Assembly: GCA_963712055.1 (NCBI GenBank)
Contig: CAVQGN010000003.1
Span: 558,001 to 622,000, forward strand
Length of the DNA: 64,000 nucleotides
Reading direction: 5' to 3'
Source of the DNA: JAHBVL01 sp963712055
GTDB taxonomy: Bacteria; Chloroflexota; Chloroflexia; Thermomicrobiales; UBA6265
Translations under genes and position numbers: made by a program
The notes under the pieces: generated by a model
Told to the model about the DNA's origin: nothing
Database searches by the model: none
The model's input: the letters and a program-made list of their open reading frames with translations, nothing else
Part shown: positions 25,336 to 34,139 of the stretch, piece after piece
How positions within the stretch are numbered: position 1 is the first letter of the stretch
Layout: each line of letters starts with the position of its first letter

Positions 25336-26223
25336 ATGATTCCATTTACGTTCATGAACAGGTTAGGCCTGATCCTGGCACTCGCGTTCGTCGGTTCCGT
25401 GCCGTTGTCACTTGCATCTGCATCCACAGGGTCGAGTTCAGTTGTTCGACCGCTGGTCGCCGGGGTCAGCCTCGAAACGCGCTCCATGGTCGTGCCGGTG
25501 GGCGAACGCAACCTTTTCGTTTCGTGCCAGGGCACTGGATCGCCAATGGTCCTGCTCTTGGCCGGATACGGTGGTGGCATTTCAGATTGGCCTCGAGTCC
25601 AGCCGGCACTGGCCACTCGGACCACCGTATGCTCCTACGACCGGGCCGGAATCGGACTTAGCGACGGTCATTCTGGGACTCCGGCGAGCGCAGACAAGAC
25701 CAGCGAGGATCTGCATGCTGTCATTGCAGCAATTGCTGGTCAGGAAAAAGTCGTCCTTGCAGGTTTCAGTCTTGGAGGACTGTTTGCTCTCTATCATGCG
25801 GCTCTTCATTCAGAGCAGGTGATGGCCGTCGTTCTCATCGATCCCACCCCGCCGCTTTGGCCGGCTCTCCATCTGACCGAACACTCGGGACGTGCAAGGA
25901 TTCAGGTCTTGGAGCTGCTGTCTGGAATGGCTGATAACGCAGGAGAAAGGCTGGACGTTCTCCGAATTGGTCGTGAGGTTTTAGGAGCACCCAATCTGGG
26001 AGTGCCTGTATCAATTCTGTCTGCAGGAATCAAATCGCTCAATCCTGGACCTTACGGTGACTCTACGACTCGCATACTGCGGAAGCTGGAAGGCGAGCTT
26101 ATGCGAGACACTCTCGCTGATTACAGCGTCGCCCCCGGCTGCACCCACGCGCTTCCAGCGGTTTGCCCTGTTGAGGTGATCGATGCTATTGAGAACATGT
26201 TGGAGTCGCTCGGCCGAGACTGA
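25336..26223 (+). CDS. Secreted alpha/beta-hydrolase
   Basis: About 295 residues. A Sec-type signal (FMNRLGLILALAFVGSVPLSL ASA region) is followed by an alpha/beta-hydrolase fold: MVLLLAGYGGGISDWPRVQPAL with the oxyanion region, TTVCSYDRAGIGLSDG, the nucleophile elbow GFSLGG and VVLIDPTPP. The C-terminal GCTHALPAV supplies a candidate catalytic His. The lid region is short. Substrate unknown. The start at 25336 follows AGGAGACAGG; the longer reading from 25255 lacks a ribosome site. It is flanked by the two copies of the VOC-gene duplication. Confidence 0.85.
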   Translation: MIPFTFMNRLGLILALAFVGSVPLSLASASTGSSSVVRPLVAGVSLETRSMVVPVGERNLFVSCQGTGSPMVLLLAGYGGGISDWPRVQPALATRTTVCSYDRAGIGLSDGHSGTPASADKTSEDLHAVIAAIAGQEKVVLAGFSLGGLFALYHAALHSEQVMAVVLIDPTPPLWPALHLTEHSGRARIQVLELLSGMADNAGERLDVLRIGREVLGAPNLGVPVSILSAGIKSLNPGPYGDSTTRILRKLEGELMRDTLADYSVAPGCTHALPAVCPVEVIDAIENMLESLGRD

Positions 26224-26380
26224 TGACCACTCCGGTGGCAAGTTCAGGGAGGTCGAGGTTTTGGCCGAACGCAACCTGCCTTGAGAAAACTCTAGCCACT
26301 CGCTTCAGTCGATACTGGGGCGCGAAGTGACCTTCAGTTGAGCGCGGACTGAATTGCCGTCTATTCTATTCTCGAAGGTG

Positions 26381-26506
26381 TCGCTCGAAAACGCAGGCGG
26401 ACCGAGCGGCGTAGCCTTTGCGCTGGTAACCGACGGAATGGCTGCTGCCGTGGTCGTCGGCAACCTCGAAATTCATAGGTTGGGAGCCTTCGAGCGACCA
26501 GTCTGA
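26381..26506 (+). pseudogene. Remnant of a second beta-lactamase-like gene (C-terminal end only)
   Basis: The frame reads SLENAGGPSGVAFALVTDGM then AAAVVVGNLEIHRLGAFERP before TGA. This matches the C-terminus of the hydrolase at 20803 (ENAGGPSAVTFTIGSNGLAS...VVVDNLDIHGVGTFVRPG), about 30 bases before a VOC gene in both places. No start or upstream domain is left. It shows that an upstream hydrolase-VOC pair was once duplicated here. Confidence 0.7.
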
Positions 26507-26535
26507 CGGTTCGTTTCATCGCAGGGGCAGGTGTC

Positions 26536-26925
26536 ATGAGAATCGATCTGACCAGTATCTTCGTCACCGATCAGCAGAAAGCGCTGGCGTTTTATACAAA
26601 CGTGCTCGGCTTCGAGAAAAAGACAGAGATGGCCGCCGGCGATTACAGCTGGATCACCGTGGTGTCGCCGGAAGCTAAAGACGGTGTGCAGCTCGTGCTC
26701 GAACCAAATGCGAATCCCGCCGCCAGGGCCTACCAGGAAGCAATCTATGCGCAGGGCATCCCAGCGACCGCGTTCACGGTGAAGAACGTCGAAGAGGAAT
26801 TCGAGCGCCTCGCCGATCGGGGCGTGCATTTCACGATGGAGCCGACAAGTCACGGATGGGGCTCCATGGCGATTTTCGACGACACGGTAGGAAATCTGAT
26901 CCAGATCCAGCATATCAACGGATGA
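26536..26925 (+). CDS. VOC/glyoxalase-fold protein, intact copy
   Basis: 129 residues, the size of a single VOC (glyoxalase I/bleomycin-resistance) domain of two beta-alpha-beta-beta-beta units. RIDLTSIFVTDQQKALAFYTNV opens the first half; FTVKNVEEEFERLADRGVHFTM and MAIFDDTVGNLIQIQHI close the second. These proteins bind a metal and act as lyases, dioxygenases or drug binders; the exact role is unknown. A near-identical truncated copy lies at 22450. GCAGGGGCAGG upstream of the ATG is a plausible ribosome site. Confidence 0.9.
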   Translation: MRIDLTSIFVTDQQKALAFYTNVLGFEKKTEMAAGDYSWITVVSPEAKDGVQLVLEPNANPAARAYQEAIYAQGIPATAFTVKNVEEEFERLADRGVHFTMEPTSHGWGSMAIFDDTVGNLIQIQHING

Positions 26926-26950
26926 CGCCGCCGCCGACTTCGATACCGAC

Positions 26951-27586
26951 GTGAATCGGACGCGCACAATTGCCGGTCCTGGCATTTCAGAAACGGTGGT
27001 CAAGAAATCGCGGTTTCTCTGCTCTCTGGCGCGGGTCTCGAGCGAGGACGAAGCGCGCGAATTCATTGCGGCGACCAAGAAAACCTACTGGGACGCCAAT
27101 CACAACTGTTCGGCCTGGGTGATCGGCGAACGCGCCGAGTCGCAAAGAACGAGTGACGACGGTGAGCCGTCCGGTACCGCCGGGGTCCCGATGTTGACCG
27201 TGCTCAACGCCCGCGAATTGACCGATGTCGTGGCGGTGGTGACCCGCTATTTCGGCGGAACCCTTCTTGGCGCCGGTGGTCTGATCCGTGCCTATGGGGG
27301 CGCGGTGACCCAGGCGATTGATCAGGTTGGGATCGTCGACCGGATTCCGCTGCTGATTGTTCGGGCGACAGCTGATCACGATGAAGCCGGTCGGCTCGAT
27401 TTCGCGTTACGCGGGACCGATTACCTCCTGGCGGATGTCGATTATGGCGAGCGAGTCGGTTTCACGCTCCACCTTGCCGAAGAAGACCTGCCGGGATTCG
27501 AGTCGTGGCTTTCCGAAACGACGTCTGGACGCTGTTCGGCCGAGGTCGTTGGGGTCGAAATCGTCGAGGTGCCAGTTACGGTGTGA
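26951..27586 (+). CDS. YigZ/IMPACT family protein
   Basis: 211 residues with a GTG start. The UPF0029 N-terminal domain is clear: VKKSRFLCSLARVSSEDEAR, ANHNCSAWVIGE, SDDGEPSGTAGVPMLTVLNA and VVTRYFGGTLLGAGGLIRAYG. A smaller C-terminal ferredoxin-like domain follows. The bacterial YigZ family is related to eukaryotic IMPACT and may act in translation or RNA-related stress control; its biochemical role is not settled. It is 25 bases after the VOC gene and convergent with the cupin gene. Confidence 0.92.
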   Translation: MNRTRTIAGPGISETVVKKSRFLCSLARVSSEDEAREFIAATKKTYWDANHNCSAWVIGERAESQRTSDDGEPSGTAGVPMLTVLNARELTDVVAVVTRYFGGTLLGAGGLIRAYGGAVTQAIDQVGIVDRIPLLIVRATADHDEAGRLDFALRGTDYLLADVDYGERVGFTLHLAEEDLPGFESWLSETTSGRCSAEVVGVEIVEVPVTV

Positions 27587-27955
27587 TCAGGTGGCGGTGA
27601 ACGTCGCGTAGACCTTGCGCAATGGCTGTTTGACATGCCACTCGCCTTTCCAGCCACGGGGAAACGTCATCGAATCACCAGGGCGGAGTGTGAACGCGCT
27701 GCCGTCGTCGCCGGTGCAGGCGAGTTCGCCGCTGACGATGGTGATCATTTCACCGTTGTGCGTGAACTCGGTGCGGAAGCGCCCCGGCTGACATCCCCAG
27801 ATACCGGTCTCGACTGATCCGTCCTCACTTTTCCAAGTCATCAGGTCGCTTGTCTGGATCTCGTCGCCATCAAGGCCGGTGTAGACCAGCGAATCCGGAA
27901 GTGGCATGGTGGCGACGGTATCACCGTCAATTTTCATGGATGGGAAAAGCGTCAT
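27587..27955 (-). CDS. Small cupin-domain protein
   Basis: 122 residues. A single RmlC-type cupin: GIWGCQPGRFRTEFTHNGEMITIVSG is cupin motif 1 and FTLRPGDSMTFPRGWKGEWHV is motif 2, close to the DUF861/EutQ type. Members bind metals and small organic acids or act as ureidoglycine aminohydrolase-like enzymes. Substrate unknown. Its stop is adjacent to the stop of the YigZ gene. It is followed upstream by the DinB cluster on the same strand. Confidence 0.88.
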   Translation of the reverse strand: MTLFPSMKIDGDTVATMPLPDSLVYTGLDGDEIQTSDLMTWKSEDGSVETGIWGCQPGRFRTEFTHNGEMITIVSGELACTGDDGSAFTLRPGDSMTFPRGWKGEWHVKQPLRKVYATFTAT

Positions 27956-27962
27956 AGTTGGC

Positions 27963-28499
27963 TCATCTCTCCGTGACTCGAGAATTCAGATCTGCTACAG
28001 GCTGCAGATTCACGTAATCGATGAAATCGAGCTCACCTGGCGAATGACCGAGCTGCGAAAGAATGAGGGCAACCTCGCCCCGATGCTGATGCGAATGAAA
28101 CGCTTGATGGATCAGCATGTCGCGAATGGTGTATTCCGCTTCATACCCATAGAACGAGCGATAAGCAACCGGTTCGTTTAACTCGGCAGCCGTCAACTTG
28201 GAGAGCCAGTCATCCATTTCCTGGTCGGTCTTGTCCCAGGCGGATCGGAGTGAGGCGATATCCGGAACTTCGTCCGGAGTCAGCGTCGGACCGCTTGCTC
28301 CGGTTCGGGCTCGGTCGTACCACGCCAGTTGGGCGTCGTACATATGGATGAGGGTTTCGAGCAAGTCGCCGATACTCCCTTCGCCGATGGGTGTGCGTAA
28401 TTCCTCGGGCGTCAGGCTCTCCGCCGCGGTCAGGAGCTGCTGGTTGGCCCACGTCGAATGGCGATGCACATCAAGCAGAGCGGCAGTAGTGGTATCCAT
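27963..28499 (-). CDS. DinB-family protein (tandem copy 3)
   Basis: 178 residues with DinB-fold marks: HRHSTWANQQLLTAAESL, DLLETLIHMYDAQLAWYDR and the C-terminal IHQAFHSHQHRGEVALILSQLG, which supplies the HxxxHRGE metal ligands. The last gene of three tandem DinB genes that share the HQHRGEVA motif and the SPGELDFIDY-type C-terminus. AGGAGATCGT precedes the ATG. Likely metal-dependent thiol transferase or hydrolase of unknown substrate. Confidence 0.9.
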   Translation of the reverse strand: MDTTTAALLDVHRHSTWANQQLLTAAESLTPEELRTPIGEGSIGDLLETLIHMYDAQLAWYDRARTGASGPTLTPDEVPDIASLRSAWDKTDQEMDDWLSKLTAAELNEPVAYRSFYGYEAEYTIRDMLIHQAFHSHQHRGEVALILSQLGHSPGELDFIDYVNLQPVADLNSRVTER

Positions 28500-28537
28500 A
28501 CGATCTCCTTTCCATCGATATAGCGTCTGTACCCAGG

Positions 28538-29071
28538 TCAGGGTAGCGCATGCGGGGTTCCGGCAATCTGGTCCTGTTTGAGAAAATAGATCATCCCCAA
28601 GTCCCCAGGCGATTGCCCCAGCGCGGTCAAGCCGAGCGCGACCTCACCCCGATGCTGTTGCGAATGGAAAAACATGTTGCTCAACATGACCTTGATCGGA
28701 AAGGCGCCGGTGCTGCCACCCTGGGATCGATACGACACGACCCGTTCGACATCCTCAGCGGAGAGCCCGGTGATATACGCTTCCAGTTCTTCATCGAGCG
28801 TTGTCCAAACGGCCGCGAGGGTCGCGATATCAGGATAGTCATCGACCGACAGCGACGGCCCGCTGGTGCCATTCCGAATCCGGTCGAGCCATGATTCCTC
28901 GACGTCATAAATATGGAGCAGCGTGCCGAGGAGATCGGCAAACGCGCCATCGCCAATTGGTGTGCGCAATTCATCTGATGAGAGGTGAGACGCTCGCTCG
29001 AGCAGCACCTGGTTCGCCCAGCGGCCGTGCCGAAACATCGTCACCAGCAAATCCTGAGTTGAATCGCTCAT
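28538..29071 (-). CDS. DinB-family protein (tandem copy 2)
   Basis: 177 residues, the middle of the three tandem copies. FRHGRWANQVLLERASHL, DLLGTLLHIYDVEESWLDRI and MLSNMFFHSQQHRGEVALGLTALG carry the three metal-binding histidines. C-terminal SPGDLGMIYFL matches the other copies. It starts 4 bases after the stop of the upstream copy, so the genes are co-transcribed. Confidence 0.9.
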   Translation of the reverse strand: MSDSTQDLLVTMFRHGRWANQVLLERASHLSSDELRTPIGDGAFADLLGTLLHIYDVEESWLDRIRNGTSGPSLSVDDYPDIATLAAVWTTLDEELEAYITGLSAEDVERVVSYRSQGGSTGAFPIKVMLSNMFFHSQQHRGEVALGLTALGQSPGDLGMIYFLKQDQIAGTPHALP

Positions 29072-29075
29072 TCGG

Positions 29076-29585
29076 CTACTGCCCGTCGTTCTGCATCTCG
29101 AGATAGTCGAACATGTCGATTTCGCCGGGTGAATGTCCGAGAGCCGTCAACGCCATGGCGACTTCGCCCCGGTGTTGATGCTGATGAAAGGCCTGGTGCA
29201 GTATCGCTTGCCAGCGGGGAGACGAGCCTTCCCAACCAAACCATGATCTGAAATGGATCTCGGTTGCGAGATCGTCATCACTGATCGACCCGAGAACGTC
29301 CTTGGTCTGTTGGTCCACTTCGGTCCAGGCTTGGCGGATAGTACCCACGTTCGTGAACGACGCTGGATCGTGGGGTTCGATCGGGTCGAGTTCCTGGAAG
29401 CGTCTGGTCCACCCGAGTTGGGCATTCATCATGTGAACCAGCACGTCCCGGATCGAACCGTCTGCACCGGGAACCGGGCTGGTGAATTCCTCCTCGTTCA
29501 GCGCGGCGGCTGCGTCTAACAAGCGGTTGTTGGCCCAGACCGAGTGGCCGGTCATGGCATCGATCATCGAGTTGGATGTGCTCAT
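29076..29585 (-). CDS. DinB-family protein (tandem copy 1)
   Basis: 169 residues, first gene of the cluster. MTGHSVWANNRLLDAAAAL, DVLVHMMNAQLGWTRRF and ILHQAFHQHQHRGEVAMALTALG are the DinB metal-site segments; the end SPGEIDMFDYLEMQ is shared with copy 3. No membrane segment or signal. The three copies diverge in the substrate-facing middle helices while keeping the C-terminal HQHRGEVA core, which suggests different substrates. Confidence 0.9.
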   Translation of the reverse strand: MSTSNSMIDAMTGHSVWANNRLLDAAAALNEEEFTSPVPGADGSIRDVLVHMMNAQLGWTRRFQELDPIEPHDPASFTNVGTIRQAWTEVDQQTKDVLGSISDDDLATEIHFRSWFGWEGSSPRWQAILHQAFHQHQHRGEVAMALTALGHSPGEIDMFDYLEMQNDGQ

Positions 29586-29714
29586 TGGCGATGGTGCTCT
29601 CCTGGCAGGGTGAAGATCAGTCTCTGGCTACTCCGATAATAGTAGAAAACGTCGCGAGTCTCCGAAGCCTGTTGCTATATAAGAAAGAAGCTCTTTCGTC
29701 TGGCCGCTCGCCCA

Positions 29715-31022
29715 TCACGACAATTGGGCACCGGGTTCGATATCACCGTTCGATTTTGCAGACGTCGATGCTGCTGAATCGACTGGAGGGGCGAGGACCC
29801 CGTTTCGCAGCGGGGATAGCAACAAGACTCCTGCCGCCAGAAACATTCCGATCTCGCCAATGACAAGCGTCATGGGCAAACCGATCAATCCACCCAACGC
29901 TCCGCCGATCAAGGATCCGACAGGCTGGACACCCCGGGAAACAAAAACGAACGCAGAATTGACCCGCCCGAGCATTGCTGGCTCCGCTCGCATCTGGCGA
30001 AGACTGATGGCATTGACCAGGTAGATGATCAGCGCCAGCCACTGCAGGAACTCGGCGGCAATGACCAGTGGCAGCGCATAGCGATCGACCAGAACGGCCA
30101 ACGGCACAAGCAACCCCGTCAGACCAAACACAGCCTGAGAAAAGATCAGGAGGGTGCCGGTTGGTATCCGCTTCGACAAGGGGGAGGAAAGAAGCGATCC
30201 AATCAGAGCGCCAACGCCGCCGATCGCGTAAACGAATCCAATCTGGTTCGAGGAGAGACCGAGGTCCTCGATCATGAACAGCGTGTAGACCGCCAGAAAG
30301 ATGAAGCCGAAGGTATTCGTGATCCCGGTAACGACGAGCAACGGGCGCAGAACCGGGTCGCCAGTGACCAATCCAAGCCCCGCTCGAATCTCCTCGCGGA
30401 TGGGTGGGCGATCAGCAGAAGGGGTTGGCTCGGGTTCTTCTGTCTGGATTTTCGTCAGCCAGAACGCGGAAAAAAGAAAGGAAACTGCGTCCAGCAAGAT
30501 CGTCACCGGTGCCGACAGCAGTCCCACCAGCACCCCCGCCAGTCCCGGTCCAACGACCTGAGCCGTGGATGCCGTGGCTTCGAGTTTGCTGTTCGCGTCG
30601 ATCAAGCGGTCACGGCCTGCCAACAGTGGAACGTAGGCCAGATAGCAGAGATCGAACAGGATCGTGAAGATCCCGGCGCCAAACGCGACCGCATAAAGCA
30701 GTGGCATCGACAGGATGTCGAGCAGATACGCCAGCGGAATCAGCAAGAGGAGACCAGCCCGGGCAACGTCGGAAACAATCATGATCGGTCGACGCCGCCG
30801 ACGGTCGATCCAGGCTCCGGCCAGGAGTCCAAAAAGAAGCGCCGGGAGCTGACCGGCGGCGGCGAGAAGACCGATCTCCCAGGGCCCAGCATCGAGAACG
30901 AGAGCGGCGGTCAACGGCAGCGCCAATGCACCAATCGTGGTTCCGACCTGTGAGGCGGCATCGGCCTGCCAGAATCGGAGAAAATCGCGATCACGCCAGA
31001 GGGATGTTCTGGTCGGATTCAT
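29715..31022 (-). CDS. Major facilitator superfamily exporter (EntS/MFS_3-like)
   Basis: 435 residues with about 12 hydrophobic helices. FLRFWQADAASQVGTTIGALALPL and FGLLAGAWIDRRRRRPIMIVSD are the MFS_3 type opening and the loop 2-3 motif; IGSLLSSPLSKRIPTGTLLI is the corresponding loop in the second half. The family includes enterobactin and macrolide exporters. The substrate is unknown. It is encoded opposite to the S9 peptidase gene. Confidence 0.88.
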   Translation of the reverse strand: MNPTRTSLWRDRDFLRFWQADAASQVGTTIGALALPLTAALVLDAGPWEIGLLAAAGQLPALLFGLLAGAWIDRRRRRPIMIVSDVARAGLLLLIPLAYLLDILSMPLLYAVAFGAGIFTILFDLCYLAYVPLLAGRDRLIDANSKLEATASTAQVVGPGLAGVLVGLLSAPVTILLDAVSFLFSAFWLTKIQTEEPEPTPSADRPPIREEIRAGLGLVTGDPVLRPLLVVTGITNTFGFIFLAVYTLFMIEDLGLSSNQIGFVYAIGGVGALIGSLLSSPLSKRIPTGTLLIFSQAVFGLTGLLVPLAVLVDRYALPLVIAAEFLQWLALIIYLVNAISLRQMRAEPAMLGRVNSAFVFVSRGVQPVGSLIGGALGGLIGLPMTLVIGEIGMFLAAGVLLLSPLRNGVLAPPVDSAASTSAKSNGDIEPGAQLS

Positions 31023-31410
31023 CGCGACAGCAGTCTTCGAATCGGGATCACCGTGTACTGGTTTGACTGGGTTTGAGAATCACGGAGCGATCGCATGGCG
31101 CCCATGGGCCACTCCGGACGTTGTGTTGTTCGCATGACCTGATGACTCTCTCGTTCGACGAGGAGCAGTGCTCGAGCGCCTGTCCTCCACTGTCCAATTG
31201 CGCGTTGGGGTTAGGACAGTGGGGAATCGAGTGTGAGCGGATAGGACATCCGGCGGGTCTCCATCAGGTGAGGCGCGTGCGGCATTGATCGCACTCTTCA
31301 ATTCTAGGTGATCCAGGCAACTGCGATGAACGGTCATCTCTACTCCCCCAATCATGAGAAGATTGAGCGCAGAGTGGACTCGCGCGTTTCATTCGGAAAG
31401 GACTACTTTC
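31023..31410. other. Intergenic region between divergent MFS and S9 peptidase genes
   Basis: No gene is supported here. It holds a perfect 9-base dyad (CCACTGTCC at 31187-31195 and GGACAGTGG at 31214-31222, extended by a wobble and a G-C pair) with an 18-base loop, and the ribosome site GGAAAGGA for the gene at 31411. No tRNA or known RNA motif was recognised. Confidence 0.5.
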
Positions 31411-33345
31411 ATGACAGGTTTGACCCCTGACCGCATCATCTACGATCTCGCCACCGCTGGTGATCCACAGGTTTCTCCGGATGGACGACAGGTTGCCTTC
31501 ACGCTTTCGCAGGCGGAGAGGGGGAAGAAACGAGCTGGGAGCCAGATTGGACTGGTTGGAATCGACGGAACGAATCCGCGCCAGTTGACAACGAGCGGTG
31601 ACCGCAATAGTGGCGGTCGCTGGTCTCCGGACGGACGCCAAATCGCCTATGTCTCCGCGGGAAGTCCGGGATCGACGGTCCGGGTCATCGATGTCGAAAC
31701 GGACACCGCACGAGATCTGTTCAGCCAGGGTGGCGGAGTCGGGTCGCTCGCCTGGTCGCCGGATGGCACTTCGATCGCCTACACGGCAAGTTTCGATCCG
31801 GAAAACCCGGACGAATCTGCGCCCGGTCCGGAAGATCCACCCCGCGTCCGGTCAGTGCGCCGGATCGATTACAAGCAGGACAATCGCGGCTTTCTGAACG
31901 ATGTCCGCTTGCAGGTCTGGATTGTCGATGTCGCAACGGGTGAGCGACGCATGCTGACCACTGACGCTGTCGACCACGTCTATCCCTCCTGGTCGCCAGA
32001 TGGCACGACCCTGGCGGTCAAGGTGCCGAACCGGAACGGGATGCATGGCCAGCTCGGGTTGGTGGATGTCGCGAGCGGGACTGTCACCCTCGTCGGTTCT
32101 GAAGATGGCAATCTTGGCAACTGGTCATGGTCGCCGTCTGGTGATCGGCTACTCCTCGCCGCTGACGACACCCAGAGTTGGCAACTCGATCTCTATTGCT
32201 ATTTCGTGGAAACCGGAGAACTCGAACGGTTGACCGATGATCTCGAATGTCAACCCGACGCCGGGTTCCCGACCGTGACCCCACCGGCGCAACCGATCTG
32301 GATCGATGGGCAGCGGGCGGTCTTCCATGCGCTGCGGGGAGGCGCGAGTGGCCTGTACCAGGTCGATGTGTCGACTGGATCGGTCGATCTCCTCCAGGGT
32401 TGGGTCGGTATGCATAGCGGGTTGAGTGCCGATGCCGCTGGACGCTATTTCGCGCAGTCGGCGAGCAGTCTCGAGAGTACTGGTGAGCTGAGCGTCTATG
32501 ACCGGACCGAGGATGTTGCCCGGTTCGTGGTCTCGCCGAACCGGTCGGTATTGACGGACACGCCGATGGCGGAGTGGGAAAAATTCGAAGTCGAACGGGG
32601 CAAGTTCATGATCGATACCTGGCTGTTGAAACCGCCGGGATTCGATCCTGCCAAGCGCTATCCGGTGGTGCTCGATATCCACGGCGGACCGAATTCCTGG
32701 TACGGCTACGGGTTCAACCCGATGCAGCAAGCACTGGCCGCTGCAGGTTTTCTGGTGGTGTTCAGTAATCCGCGGGGATCGGGTTCGTACGGCAGGATGT
32801 TCACCCAGCAGGTGATTCGCGACTGGGGTGGCGAGGACTATCGCGATCTGATGGCGGTGGTCGATGCCGTGCTGGAACGACCCTACGCCGATGGCACGCG
32901 CCTTGGTGTCTATGGCTATTCCTATGGTGGGTTCATGTCGGCGTGGATCATCGGACATACCGATCGCTTCAAAGCGGCGGTGATCGGTGCGCCGGTGGTC
33001 GATCTGGTTTCGTTTTTCGGCACGGCGGATATCGGCCACACGTTTGGGGAGATGCAGATCGGTTCGATGCCATGGGAGGATGTCGAGGAATACCGTTTCC
33101 GCTCACCCCTCACCTATCTGCATGAGGCCAAGACCCCGGTCCTGATCCTCCATGGCGAACAGGACGACCGCGTGCCGATCAGCCAGGGCGAGCAGTTGTT
33201 CATGACCCTGGCGGAAACCGGCTGCGAGGTCGAGTTCGTCCGCTATCCGGAAGGAAGCCACGCTTCCGTGACCAGGGTCGGCTATCCCGCGCACCGGGAG
33301 GACTATCTACGGCGGTTGACCGGGTGGTTTTCGGAGCGGTTGTAG
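31411..33345 (+). CDS. S9 family prolyl-oligopeptidase-like serine peptidase
   Basis: 644 residues. The first 370 residues are a beta-propeller with TolB/PD40-like repeats (QVSPDGRQVAFTL, RWSPDGRQIAYVS, AWSPDGTSIAYTA, SWSPDGTTLAVKV). The C-terminal alpha/beta-hydrolase domain has the S9 triad: GYSYGGFMSAW (Ser), HGEQDDRVPISQGEQLF (Asp) and YPEGSHAS (His), plus DIHGGPNSWYGYGF at the oxyanion site. No signal peptide; it is an intracellular acylaminoacyl- or dipeptidyl-peptidase. AAAGGA 9 bases before the ATG at 31411 decides the start. Confidence 0.94.
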   Translation: MTGLTPDRIIYDLATAGDPQVSPDGRQVAFTLSQAERGKKRAGSQIGLVGIDGTNPRQLTTSGDRNSGGRWSPDGRQIAYVSAGSPGSTVRVIDVETDTARDLFSQGGGVGSLAWSPDGTSIAYTASFDPENPDESAPGPEDPPRVRSVRRIDYKQDNRGFLNDVRLQVWIVDVATGERRMLTTDAVDHVYPSWSPDGTTLAVKVPNRNGMHGQLGLVDVASGTVTLVGSEDGNLGNWSWSPSGDRLLLAADDTQSWQLDLYCYFVETGELERLTDDLECQPDAGFPTVTPPAQPIWIDGQRAVFHALRGGASGLYQVDVSTGSVDLLQGWVGMHSGLSADAAGRYFAQSASSLESTGELSVYDRTEDVARFVVSPNRSVLTDTPMAEWEKFEVERGKFMIDTWLLKPPGFDPAKRYPVVLDIHGGPNSWYGYGFNPMQQALAAAGFLVVFSNPRGSGSYGRMFTQQVIRDWGGEDYRDLMAVVDAVLERPYADGTRLGVYGYSYGGFMSAWIIGHTDRFKAAVIGAPVVDLVSFFGTADIGHTFGEMQIGSMPWEDVEEYRFRSPLTYLHEAKTPVLILHGEQDDRVPISQGEQLFMTLAETGCEVEFVRYPEGSHASVTRVGYPAHREDYLRRLTGWFSERL

Positions 33346-33472
33346 GGGGGTAGTGCGCACAATTCTGGCCGCGCGATGGCAAAGGCATTGAGCCTGTTTT
33401 CCCGATGAGAACGGCTGATTTTGTAGACGCTCGTCTGTAGAGTCCTAGGCTGCATGGCAATACCATGCAGGC

Positions 33473-33714
33473 GTGAACTCAATCAATCAGCGATTTGGTA
33501 GAGCCGTTCGCTCACAGACCGAATTGCCTCCAGCAGAAGAGATGCCATATGCCATGTTCATCGGACCTATGTGAGTTCAGTTGAGTTGGGGAAAGTCCGG
33601 ATAGGTCTTGAGGTTGCTCAACGACTGGCTCTTGGGCTTGGTGTTTCATTGAGCATACTAATAGACCGGGCAGAAACCGAGGATGAACGCGGTGAGGTCG
33701 ATCCCCGTGCCTGA
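33473..33714 (+). pseudogene. Decayed XRE-family helix-turn-helix regulator
   Basis: Two frames together give an XRE regulator of about 80 residues: GTG VNSINQRFGRAVRSQ in one frame, then TYVSSVELGKVRIGLEVAQR and LALGLGVSLSILIDRAE in the next, ending at TGA 33712-33714. TYVSSVELGK matches the recognition-helix segment of XRE proteins that follows the fast-reading QRIREL...LS part. One frameshift lies between about 33515 and 33560. Its position just before the MntA/HepT remnants suggests it was the regulator of that locus or a separate horizontally acquired gene. Confidence 0.65.
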
Positions 33715-33820
33715 TCTGCCGAGCTTCCAAGTAGATCACAGCATTCTCCAGCTCAGGGGTGGTCCGGTTCAGTTGCCTCGTTCCAGTCACGAATTCCTCC
33801 GAGCAGAAGAGCCAATCCAG

Positions 33821-34139
33821 CTGACATCGAAAACACAGAAACCCCATATCGAGGCGCTTTGTCGCCAATATGGTGTTGGCCAGGCTGAGAGATATTCGGC
33901 TCGGCCAATACGCCGGACTTCGATCCTACAAGAGCGATTTCGACTTCGTTGTCGCGCTTGGTGAAGGCGACGAAGATCTCGTCACCCGGTTCGTGTTCTT
34001 TGCGGATGATCTGGAAACGCTGCTAGGTCGATCCGTGGACCTCGTGTTCGAGTCGAAAATGAAGCCAAGATTTCGGAAGACCATCGCCGCTTCACGGGAA
34101 ACCGTCTATGAATCCGAAGATCGCCCAATCGCTGCTTGA
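33821..34139 (+). pseudogene. mntA: MntA-like nucleotidyltransferase antitoxin, frameshifted
   Basis: The antitoxin is recognisable only when three frames are joined: HIEALCRQYGVGQAE, then IFGSANTPDFDPT, then SDFDFVVALGEGDEDLVTRF continuing to 34139. The pieces give the expected order of MntA: the ALCRRYGV-type opening, the GSxxx nucleotidyltransferase motif and the SDxD metal-binding motif. Two one-base shifts (near 33885 and 33930) break it. The third piece alone is open from 33870. MntA AMPylates the HepT toxin at a tyrosine; a broken gene would not. Assembly errors could also account for this. Confidence 0.65.

Noticed and set aside
31023..31410. A tRNA or small RNA gene in the widest intergenic gap
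   Set aside because: No T-loop, anticodon stem or acceptor pattern; only one dyad with a long loop.
32149..33039. A 296-residue frame opposite the S9 peptidase
   Set aside because: Covers the catalytic region of the peptidase in reverse; no independent evidence.
33512..33868. A 118-residue minus-strand frame in the toxin-antitoxin region
   Set aside because: The plus strand reads as XRE and MntA remnants; the minus frame has no family pattern.
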